Both the position numbers and the translations under genes were made by a program. This document shows, piece after piece, positions 7,426 through 13,741 of a DNA stretch of 15,647 nt (the stretch's first letter is position 1; each line of letters starts with the position of its first letter). Below the pieces are notes generated by a model. That model ran no database searches, was not told the DNA's origin, and worked only from the letters and a program-made list of their open reading frames with translations. The stretch spans positions 1-15,647 of the forward strand of contig SOKM01000017.1 of NCBI GenBank assembly GCA_004375785.1. Reading direction: 5' to 3'. This DNA is from Candidatus Cloacimonadota bacterium (GTDB taxonomy: Bacteria > Hydrothermota > E44-bin80).

Positions 7426-9180
7426 TTATATATATGTCTCTAACTTAAGTTTTATAATTTTCCCCTTTCCCCACCTTTTAATTTTGATTGTAATAATCTT
7501 TCCTTTTCTCCCTCTGAGTGTCATTTTTATATTATGAATTCCTATCTTCTTTGCATCATCTCCATCAACCTCAAGAAGTTCATCGCCCTTTCTGAAACCC
7601 GCTTTATCTCCGGGAGTGAAAGGTAACACTGTCCTGATTTTTATTTTGTTTTTATCCTTTATAAGCAAAAGCCCTGACCTATCTAATTTTGCTTTTCTAT
7701 TAAACAATCGTGTCTTCTTGAAACCAAATTTGCTGCCTTTGTAATCAAATACGACAATGAATTTCTTGAGAAGCCTGTTGCCAATATTGCCGCTTACTTC
7801 TTTTGAACCAAATGCACCTTTTGCATTCTGTGCCATACCCACAAGAGGATTTTTGATAGCAGTGGAACCTATTTTGAATTCTTTTATCCTTGTTAATAAA
7901 ATTTTTGTTGAGCCACCCGCACCAATGCCTTCTGCTTCGATTATTCTTTTTCTGCCACGAGTAAGTTTTTTCTCTTTAACAAAGGGTTCATGAAAATCGA
8001 CAAAACTTCCTGAACCTGTATCTATTCTAAAATACCCTCTATACTTTCCTTCAACCGTTGCTTTAATAGTTGGGACCGTTGTATAGGTTGCATCGATAAA
8101 CTGCCAATCCTTTCTATATTTGAAATGCCCTGGTCTATAAAATGTTATTCTCTTCTTTTGATAATCAATCTTTGTCGCAAACCGGCTAAGGAAATCATAT
8201 CCAAGAATCACATCGCAGCCCCGACCTGTAAATTTCTCTATTTTTTTCTGAATATCAATAACAATCGCTGTCTGCTTCTCCATCCTTAATCCTTTAAGTT
8301 TAAGGGAGGCAAATTCGACGATTGCAAAATCAGTTGACCCTCCTACTCCCTGTGCCTTTAATTTACCTTTTGGTTTCAATCCAATCTTCCTTGCAAATTT
8401 TTTATCTATCACATTCATCCCGGCTCCTGTATCAAGAAGAAAATCGAACGAACTTTTACCATTAAGGCTTCCTTTAAGATAAATATGATTTTCATAAAGT
8501 TCAAAAGGTAGAGATGTTCTGTTCCACTTATCAAATCTATAATCCTTTACCTTTACATCTGGGGGAGAAAAAATGGTTTGGGCTTCTGGCCTGTTTATTT
8601 CTACTTTTTTGACATTTATCTCTGTTAATTGTTTCTGCTCGACTATCTCCTGAATCTGTTTTCTGGGAAACTTTAATCCTTCTTTTTTCCTAAATTCTTT
8701 GTATGAAGTAACTATCGTGAGATTATAATGGTGAAACTTATGTGTTACAGGAAGGAATGACTTTTTATTAATATAAATTTCCTGTTTTGAGCCCCTCCTA
8801 TGTCTAACATCAAGGATATAATATTTCTCATCCTCTCCTGCAATCCCTACGATAATATCCTTATCGGGGGTAAGGTATCTGTAGTTGTCGACAACAGCAG
8901 ATGTCAATGCCATCTTTATGGCATTCCTGTCTCCCCTCTGGAGTTGTCCATTTGTGTCAACAGTCCATTCTATTCTGCCGTTAAAACCAGAGGTTTGTTT
9001 TATTACTCCAAGGTCAGTATCTGTTCTTGACTGGTTGGGCAGACTATGCCATTCCTTAAGTGCTCCTTTAAGTCCGCCAATATGTATTTGTGATTCAATG
9101 TATATCGATGTGAATCTTTTGAAAAACCCTTTCTCTGCAAGAGCATTTCTAACCCCTTTCAATAGCTCTTTTTTATTCAA
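7426..9180 (-). CDS. Two-lobed aspartyl protease with C-terminal PDZ domain
   Basis: Protein of 584 residues with two retropepsin-like lobes. Lobe one has DTGAG at 250-254 and the partner motif I-L-G-Y-D-F-L at 325-331. Lobe two has DTGSG at 387-391 and N-I-G-N-R-L-L at 465-471. A PDZ domain occupies about 500-584 (P-G-D-K-A-G-F-R-K-G-D-E-L-L-E-V-D-G). The N-terminal 200 residues resemble the LolA-like domain often found ahead of such proteases. The start is TTG at 9180, preceded by AGGAG (9190-9194) at 9 bases. No signal peptide is visible although relatives are usually exported. The frame is the same as that of the upstream gene, whose TAG lies 12 bases away. Two aspartates suggest an intramolecular pseudo-dimer active site (inference). 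Position in the operon links it to the papain-type protease. Confidence 0.87.
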   Translation of the reverse strand: MNKKELLKGVRNALAEKGFFKRFTSIYIESQIHIGGLKGALKEWHSLPNQSRTDTDLGVIKQTSGFNGRIEWTVDTNGQLQRGDRNAIKMALTSAVVDNYRYLTPDKDIIVGIAGEDEKYYILDVRHRRGSKQEIYINKKSFLPVTHKFHHYNLTIVTSYKEFRKKEGLKFPRKQIQEIVEQKQLTEINVKKVEINRPEAQTIFSPPDVKVKDYRFDKWNRTSLPFELYENHIYLKGSLNGKSSFDFLLDTGAGMNVIDKKFARKIGLKPKGKLKAQGVGGSTDFAIVEFASLKLKGLRMEKQTAIVIDIQKKIEKFTGRGCDVILGYDFLSRFATKIDYQKKRITFYRPGHFKYRKDWQFIDATYTTVPTIKATVEGKYRGYFRIDTGSGSFVDFHEPFVKEKKLTRGRKRIIEAEGIGAGGSTKILLTRIKEFKIGSTAIKNPLVGMAQNAKGAFGSKEVSGNIGNRLLKKFIVVFDYKGSKFGFKKTRLFNRKAKLDRSGLLLIKDKNKIKIRTVLPFTPGDKAGFRKGDELLEVDGDDAKKIGIHNIKMTLRGRKGKIITIKIKRWGKGKIIKLKLETYI

Positions 9181-9192
9181 AGATAAGTGCTC

Positions 9193-9843
9193 CTATTCTT
9201 CTCCAATGCTTATAAATGTTATGCCCATAAAAAAACCGAGCCTTCTTTCCGCGACATCGAAGTTTACAATTGAAGAATGATTATCTACAATATAGTAATA
9301 AACCTTGTTCGATGAATAATAGAATTTCAGGAAAGGGTGAATATAATCAAAAACAGAGAAACTCATGCTTTTTTTGAAGCCAATCCCTAAGAATGGACCG
9401 TGACCAGAGAAATTATCTACGCATTCGTAACCATTGTAGATGATTGTTGCATAATCTCTCTGGGAATGAAGAGCATAACCAAAATCTACTGTAAAGATAT
9501 TCTTTTCTGAGAGTTCGAACTCCATTCTGTTCTCAAGATAGATAAAACCAGTGGCAGTAAAGAGAGAAATAGATTCGGTATTATGGATGCTTTTGTATTC
9601 TTCCTCAATGCTTTCTCCTGTCCGGGGAAAGATAAGTAGACCACCGAGCCCTGGATTCAGATATTCGGAAAAAGAGAATCCAGCCATTCCTCCAAAACAG
9701 AATCCCTTGCCAAAAACCTTGCTCCATTCACCAAAAGGGAGACTATACCCTGAAGAGAGTTCCACGAAAGCACCAGCTTTAAGCGGCAGGTATGTAAGTA
9801 TAATAATGAAAATTGCAAGAAAAATTTTGCTTTTATAAGTCAC
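9193..9843 (-). CDS. Predicted outer-membrane beta-barrel protein
   Basis: Protein of 216 residues that I do not recognise by family. A signal peptide is clear (basic start, hydrophobic residues 7-20, cleavage likely after L-K-A-G-A). The rest alternates polar and aromatic residues in short strands with glycine and asparagine turns, as in small outer-membrane barrels (for example F-V-E-L-S-S-G-Y-S-L-P-F-G at the mature N-terminus). The last strand, L-G-F-F-M-G-I-T-F-I-S-I, is followed by G-E-E rather than ending in an aromatic residue. Start is GTG at 9843 with AAGG at 9850-9853 as a close ribosome-binding site. It lies 9 bases after tlpA and 12 before the aspartyl protease in the same operon. 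It could be a porin-like anchor or a partner of the proteases; neither is shown by sequence. Confidence 0.72.
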   Translation of the reverse strand: MTYKSKIFLAIFIIILTYLPLKAGAFVELSSGYSLPFGEWSKVFGKGFCFGGMAGFSFSEYLNPGLGGLLIFPRTGESIEEEYKSIHNTESISLFTATGFIYLENRMEFELSEKNIFTVDFGYALHSQRDYATIIYNGYECVDNFSGHGPFLGIGFKKSMSFSVFDYIHPFLKFYYSSNKVYYYIVDNHSSIVNFDVAERRLGFFMGITFISIGEE

Positions 9844-9852
9844 TGCACCTTA

Positions 9853-10374
9853 CTATTCTTTTAATAATTGGGTGATTTCCTTTTCAAGGTCTTTTTCCAT
9901 GCCTGGCGCAAATCCAACATGCCTAAAAGCAATTCTATTATTTTTATCACAGAGAATTGTTGTTGGGATACCCTGAACATCGTATTTCTGTCCTACGGAT
10001 TCATCCCCAACAAGTATAGGATATTCAATATCATTCTCACTAACAAACTCCCTTAATTTTTCTTCATTATCAAGGCCAATTCCCCAGACAATCAAACCCT
10101 TATCCTTGTAAGATGCATGGAGTTCCTTCAGATGTGGAATTTCATCCCTGCATGGCGGGCACCAGGTAGCCCAGAAATCAACAAGGACCACATTTCCTTT
10201 TTGTTCGCTCAGGGTTCTTTCGATACCATCAAGGTCAATAAGAGTAAAATCAATCGCTTCCTCCCTTGAAATTTCACCTTGCTGTGGTTTTTCCTGCGGC
10301 TCAGACCTTCTACAATTTGAGATTAAAATAGTTGTAAGAACTAAAAGAGCGGTAATTATAATAAATCTTTTCAC
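9853..10374 (-). CDS. TlpA/ResA-type thioredoxin-fold lipoprotein
   Basis: Membrane-anchored thiol-disulfide oxidoreductase of the TlpA/ResA type, acting in the periplasm, typically as a reductant for substrates such as apocytochrome c or other proteins. A signal peptide with lipobox I-S-N-C (Cys21) is followed by a short charged linker and a thioredoxin fold (about 40-173). The active site is W-C-P-P-C with Cys72 and Cys75, and a cis-proline lies in V-Q-G-I-P-T-T. Length, 173 residues, is typical. Start is GTG at 10374 with the strong AAGGAGG at 10380-10386 five bases upstream. It heads the run that continues to the outer-membrane protein and both proteases. A degenerate GTAA-ended repeat begins immediately upstream of the ribosome-binding site, so its promoter must lie within or beyond that repeat. 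No CcdA/DsbD partner is encoded in the window. Confidence 0.92.
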   Translation of the reverse strand: MKRFIIITALLVLTTILISNCRRSEPQEKPQQGEISREEAIDFTLIDLDGIERTLSEQKGNVVLVDFWATWCPPCRDEIPHLKELHASYKDKGLIVWGIGLDNEEKLREFVSENDIEYPILVGDESVGQKYDVQGIPTTILCDKNNRIAFRHVGFAPGMEKDLEKEITQLLKE

Positions 10375-10389
10375 AACACCTCCTTTTGT

Positions 10390-10488
10390 AAATATTCAGT
10401 GAACTACGTGTTATTTTTGATATAAAAATTATAATCTCGCTTACTGTTTTACCGTTACCGACACTATAACAGTGTTCACTGCGTATGT
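10390..10488. repeat. Short degenerate relative of the GTAA-ended MITE
   Basis: The left end GTAAATATTCAGTGAACTAC matches the left end of the element at 12543 in 16 of 20 positions. A degenerate inverted copy lies at 10466-10488 (A-T-A-A-C-A, then GTTCACTGCGTATGT). Flanking octamers are CTCCTTTT (10382-10389) and CTTCTTTT (10489-10496), 7 of 8 identical, compatible with an old target duplication. The low-complexity flanks make that match less telling. The interior lacks the GTCATTGCGAG motif. A lone TATAAT on the minus strand inside it (10428-10433) has no good -35 partner. Confidence 0.5.
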
Positions 10489-10539
10489 CTTCTTTTATCC
10501 TCCGTTTCTCCGATTCTCCCTTTCACCGTTTCTCAAACC

Positions 10540-10574
10540 TTCTACCCACTCCTTACTCCCTACTGCTTACTATC
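10540..10574. repeat. Degenerate heptamer repeat spanning the glutaredoxin stop codon
   Basis: Read on the minus strand, five heptamers follow in phase: GCAGATA, GTAAGCA, GTAGGGA, GTAAGGA, GTGGGTA. The array includes the last codons (A-D-S-K-Q-stop) of the glutaredoxin-like gene. Next to it, 10501-10535 holds further pyrimidine-rich repetition (CCGTTTCTC at 10502 and 10526). This fills the non-coding stretch between the repeat at 10390-10488 and the gene. Confidence 0.5.
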
Positions 10575-10826
10575 TGCTTTTATTCCCAGAAGTCTGTCTA
10601 TCACTGATTTATTAAATCCTACAACGGGCCTATTGTCAATGAGAATAATGGGAACGCCAGTCTGACCCGTTCTTCTCATTATGTCATTCGCTGCCTGCTG
10701 GTTCTTAGAAACATCAATTTCTTTAAAGGATATGCCTTTCTCTTTTAGATATTGCTTTGTTCTTCTGCACCAGGAACAGGTGGGTGTTGAAAAAACAATA
10801 ACCTTGTGTGTTTTCTTATTACTCAT
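10560..10826 (-). CDS. Glutaredoxin-like protein (YruB/NrdH type)
   Basis: Small cytoplasmic thioredoxin-fold protein, 88 residues from ATG at 10826. The redox motif C-S-W-C follows the first beta-strand (V-I-V-F-S-T-P-T-C-S-W-C), and a cis-proline lies in T-G-V-P-I-I-L-I. This pattern fits the glutaredoxin-like YruB family, which resembles NrdH in being possibly reducible by thioredoxin reductase. A TTG at 10838 would add four residues; ATG is preferred, but neither has a good ribosome-binding site. It follows trxB by 62 bases, with a hairpin in the gap, and belongs to the pdo-trxB-grx redox cluster. The natural electron donor could be the neighbouring reductase; that is inference from context. 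Confidence 0.88.
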   Translation of the reverse strand: MSNKKTHKVIVFSTPTCSWCRRTKQYLKEKGISFKEIDVSKNQQAANDIMRRTGQTGVPIILIDNRPVVGFNKSVIDRLLGIKADSKQ

Positions 10827-10845
10827 TTTGCTACACAAAGGCTGT

Positions 10846-10860
10846 GAGGCTGGAAGCCTC
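10846..10860. repeat. GAGGCT/AGCCTC hairpin between trxB and the glutaredoxin gene
   Basis: A perfect 6-bp stem with 3-base loop. A second AGGCT at 10839-10843 can pair with the same right arm, so two alternative stems exist. On the minus-strand transcript it lies 19 bases before the ATG, with no U-tract, so it is not a standard terminator. It could be a REP-like fragment or affect glutaredoxin translation. Confidence 0.5.
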
Positions 10861-10888
10861 GTCTATCTCAATTGATATGTTACTGATG

Positions 10889-11866
10889 TCAATCTTTAAG
10901 TTTAAGTCGTTCAAGGTAGGTTTTTGCAGAAAAAGCTGCGAGCGCTCCATCACCAACAGCGGTTGCTACCTGCCTTAGAATCTTTTTACGTACATCTCCA
11001 GCGGCGAAAACCCCTTCAAGAGACGTTCTTAGATGTTCATCTGCTACAATAAATCCTTCCTTATCAAGTTCAATAGAATCCTTAAAAAGTTCCGTATTGG
11101 GTTTTAGTCCTACAAATACAAAAACACCCGATATAGGAATATCCCTTTTCTCTCCTGTTCCTCTATTCTCAGTAGTTATTGATTCTACTGTTTGGTCACC
11201 ATTGATGGAGAGGAGTTTATGATTAAGGAAGAATTCCACATTTTCTCTTTTTTTTATTCTTTCCTGAAGGATTTTTTCCGCGGTCATATAAGGCAGGAAC
11301 TCAATAAATTTTATCGATTTCACATATTCAAGAAGGAATAACCCTTCCTGAATGCCTGAGCTTCCTGCACCAATTACTGCAATATCCTTACTCTTGAAAA
11401 AGGGAGCATCACAAGTAGCACAATAAGAAACCCCTCTTCCCTTAAATGTTCTTTCTCCAGGAATGTTAAGACTTTTTGGTGATGAACCTGTTGCAATTAT
11501 AATTGCTTTTGATTGGAATTCTTCACTATCAGTTTTTACGCTTTTTATCTTACTCGTAAGAACCACCTTATCTGTATGGTTTATAACTATTTTTGCACCA
11601 AATTTCTCTACCTGTTTCTTCATCCGCTCAGTAAGTTCCATTCCAGATATACCATCTGGAAAACCAGGATAGTTTTCTATCAATTCCGTTGATGATGCCT
11701 CCCCACCAATCATATTCTCCTCAATTATGAGTGTTTTCAGTAAGGCTCGTCCTGTATAGATTCCTGCAGTTAGGCCTGTTGGTCCGCCACCAAGAATAAT
11801 AACATCATAGTTTCTCTCTTCCAATTTTGTATTATATCCTTCACTCTGAAATTTTAAGTCGAGCAT
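10889..11866 (-). CDS. trxB: Thioredoxin reductase-like flavoprotein without the NADPH motif
   Basis: FAD-dependent disulfide reductase of 325 residues. The FAD Rossmann motif is GGGPTG at 26-31, the second dinucleotide motif is GAGSSG at 166-171, the redox centre is C-A-T-C (Cys149, Cys152), and the C-terminal FAD segment contains A-A-G-D-V. The stretch that in NADPH-dependent enzymes reads HRRxxxR is replaced by E-F-L-P-Y-M-T (189-195), so the arginines that bind the 2'-phosphate are missing. NADH or another donor is therefore more likely than NADPH. The N-terminus is about 18 residues longer than usual. ATG at 11866 is preceded by AGGA at 11874-11877. It lies 10 bases after pdo, so the two probably form a PDO/TrxR redox pair, as known in several thermophiles. 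Confidence 0.93.
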   Translation of the reverse strand: MLDLKFQSEGYNTKLEERNYDVIILGGGPTGLTAGIYTGRALLKTLIIEENMIGGEASSTELIENYPGFPDGISGMELTERMKKQVEKFGAKIVINHTDKVVLTSKIKSVKTDSEEFQSKAIIIATGSSPKSLNIPGERTFKGRGVSYCATCDAPFFKSKDIAVIGAGSSGIQEGLFLLEYVKSIKFIEFLPYMTAEKILQERIKKRENVEFFLNHKLLSINGDQTVESITTENRGTGEKRDIPISGVFVFVGLKPNTELFKDSIELDKEGFIVADEHLRTSLEGVFAAGDVRKKILRQVATAVGDGALAAFSAKTYLERLKLKD

Positions 11867-11876
11867 AATCGTTATC

Positions 11877-12521
11877 CTAAGATATTCCTTTAATTAGCTC
11901 CTCAACAAACCGTTCATCCCTGTAAATCCCTTCAAAGGAATGGTTTTTGTTTATTATTGTTTTAGGTACTGTCATAACTTTGAATTCCTTAGAGAGTTCA
12001 GGAAATTCATTTGCTTCTATTACAGTCCCTTTGATGTTCTCATTTATAAAAGCAAGTTTGTGAACAATCGCTGCAGCTCTCGGACAGTGTGGACAGGATG
12101 GTGTCACAAAGACCATAATTTCTACTTTTTCTTTTAACAGAGATGACCTTTTTCTAACCTCGTCTGATATATCAATCCGTCCCCTACCCACCATTGTAAT
12201 TGAGTTGATAAGGGTGCTGAATTCATAACCACTGGGGATGCCGTAATACCTGAGACCAATATCTCTATCTGATTGGATCACAGTCGCAGGAGGCATCATA
12301 ATATTGTACTTTTGAACTTCGTTTTTTTCCTTTTCAAAATCAAAGATTTTAAGATTTATTTTTGGAGAAATAGAACTGAGTTCATTCAATATTAACCTTG
12401 TGGAATTGCAGAAATCAGGATTTGTTTTTTTTGAATTAAAATAGAGAATATTAACCGGGTTTTTGAAACTTCTGAAATGCTCCTTCAAGTATTTAGCATT
12501 TTCACTGTTAATCAACCCCAT
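11877..12521 (-). CDS. Protein disulfide oxidoreductase (PDO), two thioredoxin folds
   Basis: Cytoplasmic protein of 214 residues built from two thioredoxin-like units, as in the PDO/AhpF N-terminal family. The C-terminal unit has an intact C-P-H-C site (Cys143, Cys146) and a cis-proline in M-T-V-P-K-T. The N-terminal unit keeps its second cysteine (Cys38 in N-P-D-F-C) but has proline at position 35 where the first would be, so only one redox centre is complete. That pattern is shared by AhpF-type N-terminal domains. ATG at 12521 has GAGGAG at 12525-12530. It is the first gene of a unit with trxB and grx, the likely reductase and a possible client. Its 5' leader is interrupted by the MITE at 12543-12766; the predicted promoter lies beyond it. 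Confidence 0.88.
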   Translation of the reverse strand: MGLINSENAKYLKEHFRSFKNPVNILYFNSKKTNPDFCNSTRLILNELSSISPKINLKIFDFEKEKNEVQKYNIMMPPATVIQSDRDIGLRYYGIPSGYEFSTLINSITMVGRGRIDISDEVRKRSSLLKEKVEIMVFVTPSCPHCPRAAAIVHKLAFINENIKGTVIEANEFPELSKEFKVMTVPKTIINKNHSFEGIYRDERFVEELIKGIS

Positions 12522-12534
12522 TCTCTCCTCATTT

Positions 12535-12774
12535 TCTTATATGTAAATAATCAGTAAACCCCGTTACATTCTCCTGAAAGGGTGTCATTGCGAGTGTTTT
12601 TTCATAATTTCTTCCGAAGCAATCTCGGTTTTCCGCACTATGAGATTGACTCCTCACTATGTTCATTATCCTCCTGTTTGTCGTCGTTCTTTCTCCTTCG
12701 TCGAAAGTTCACGCCATGAACCATACGGTTCATGGCTTGCAATGACGGGGTTTACTAACTATTTACTCTTATAT
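12535..12774. mobile_element. Intact MITE with 8-bp target duplication (IS66-like ends)
   Basis: The element spans 12543-12766 (224 bp). Its left end GTAAATAATCAGTAAACCCC (12543-12562) and the inverted right end (12747-12766, read as GTAAATAGTTAGTAAACCCC) agree at 18 of 20 positions. The flanking octamers TCTTATAT at 12535-12542 and 12767-12774 are identical, the mark of a transposition event. There is no transposase gene. Internally it carries TGTCATTGCGAG (12583-12594) and GAAGCAATCTCGG (12616-12628), with GAGATTG and GCAATGAC in the opposite sense later, plus a perfect 10-bp hairpin at 12713-12736 (GCCATGAACC, 4-base loop). GTAA termini with 8-bp duplications are characteristic of IS66-family elements, so mobilisation by such an element elsewhere in the genome is a reasonable inference. 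Confidence 0.88.
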
Positions 12775-12805
12775 ATCGCTTCAGTTTCTGCGGCATCTTA
12801 AATAC

Positions 12806-12834
12806 ACTATACGGATTAAATCTTCTATTGTCAA
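12806..12834 (-). promoter_or_regulatory. Sigma-70-type promoter for pdo-trxB
   Basis: On the minus strand, TTGACA (12834-12829) and TATAGT (12811-12806) are separated by 17 bases, close to consensus. Transcription would start near 12799 and cross the whole MITE before pdo, giving a leader of about 278 nt. Removing the element and one duplication copy would leave about 46 nt. Confidence 0.7.
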
Positions 12835-12869
12835 GTTTTTTTGTAAGGAAAAAAATATTCTTTTTTCCC

Positions 12870-12897
12870 TTGAAAAAGTTTTTTTATATGATATAAT
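12870..12897 (+). promoter_or_regulatory. Sigma-70-type promoter for the rhomboid gene
   Basis: TTGAAA (12870-12875) and TATAAT (12892-12897) with a 16-base spacer, in an AT-rich stretch. Transcription would start near 12904, about 40 bases before the rhomboid ATG. It is divergent from the pdo promoter, with 35 bases between the two -35 boxes. Confidence 0.7.
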
Positions 12898-12943
12898 TAA
12901 ATGAGATTAACTGAAAATGAAGAAAAGAAAATATTAATATATT

Positions 12944-13741
12944 ATGAATTATAATGGATTCAAAACACAAAGACATTTCTTAAGACCGCGCTTCTCAGGA
13001 GCAGTCAGAGGATTGATCGTTGCCAACATAACAGTCTTTCTCATTCAGCTTCTCTTTCCAAGAATAAATTCAGTATTGGGTCTCGTTCCCCTTCTCGTTA
13101 TTAAGAAATATTTTATCTGGCAGCTCCTCACATATATGTTCCTCCACGGTGGATTTTTTCATCTCTTTTTCAATATGTTTATTCTCTGGATGTTTGGTTC
13201 TGAACTTGAATCAATCTGGGGAAAGAATGAATTTCTTAAATATTATTTCATTACTGGAATCGGGGCGGGTCTTATTTATGTCATTGCGAAACATAATTCT
13301 ATCATTCCTACTATTGGAGCCTCCGGTGCTATATACGGGCTCCTCCTTGCATTCGGTCTAACATTTCCAAATAGATATATCTACCTTTATTTTTTTCTTC
13401 CAGTGAAAGCTAAATTTCTTGTTCTCATATTAGGAACTATTGAATTCTTCTCGGCATTCGGTGGCTCAAGAGACAATATTGCTCACTTCGCTCATCTTGG
13501 AGGACTCCTTATAGGTTTTCTCTATTTGAAATTTCTAAAGAGCAAAGGGCGGCTCTTGAGAAAAATAATCTTCGTAGAAAAAAAGGGAAAGGACGTAGAT
13601 GTTGAAATTGATGACACAGATTTTGAGGATAAGGTAAATGATGTCCTTAGAAAACTATCAAAGGTTGGGCTTAACGGTCTTACAACTTATGAGAAAAGAA
13701 TATTAGAAGAAGCGAGAAAAAGATACAGAACTAAGATGTAA
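12944..13741 (+). CDS. Rhomboid-family intramembrane serine protease
   Basis: Integral membrane protein of 265 residues with about six transmembrane helices (20-200). The rhomboid signature is complete: H-x-x-x-N in F-H-L-F-F-N-M (73-77), catalytic Ser127 in G-A-S-G-A-I-Y-G, and His184 in A-H-L-G-G-L-L-I-G-F, forming the Ser-His dyad that cleaves transmembrane substrates. The soluble C-terminal tail (205-265), with L-T-T-Y-E-K-R-I-L-E-E-A, resembles the short conserved tail seen on many bacterial rhomboids. The ATG at 12944 has only a weak A/G-rich ribosome-binding site. It is transcribed from its own promoter, divergently from pdo, and its last 11 bases overlap the end of dnaN on the other strand. 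Substrates cannot be deduced. Confidence 0.95.
   Translation: MNYNGFKTQRHFLRPRFSGAVRGLIVANITVFLIQLLFPRINSVLGLVPLLVIKKYFIWQLLTYMFLHGGFFHLFFNMFILWMFGSELESIWGKNEFLKYYFITGIGAGLIYVIAKHNSIIPTIGASGAIYGLLLAFGLTFPNRYIYLYFFLPVKAKFLVLILGTIEFFSAFGGSRDNIAHFAHLGGLLIGFLYLKFLKSKGRLLRKIIFVEKKGKDVDVEIDDTDFEDKVNDVLRKLSKVGLNGLTTYEKRILEEARKRYRTKM

Noticed and set aside
12901..12954. 17-codon frame in the rhomboid leader, overlapping its start.
   Set aside because: Its ATG lies at or before the predicted transcription start and has no ribosome-binding site.
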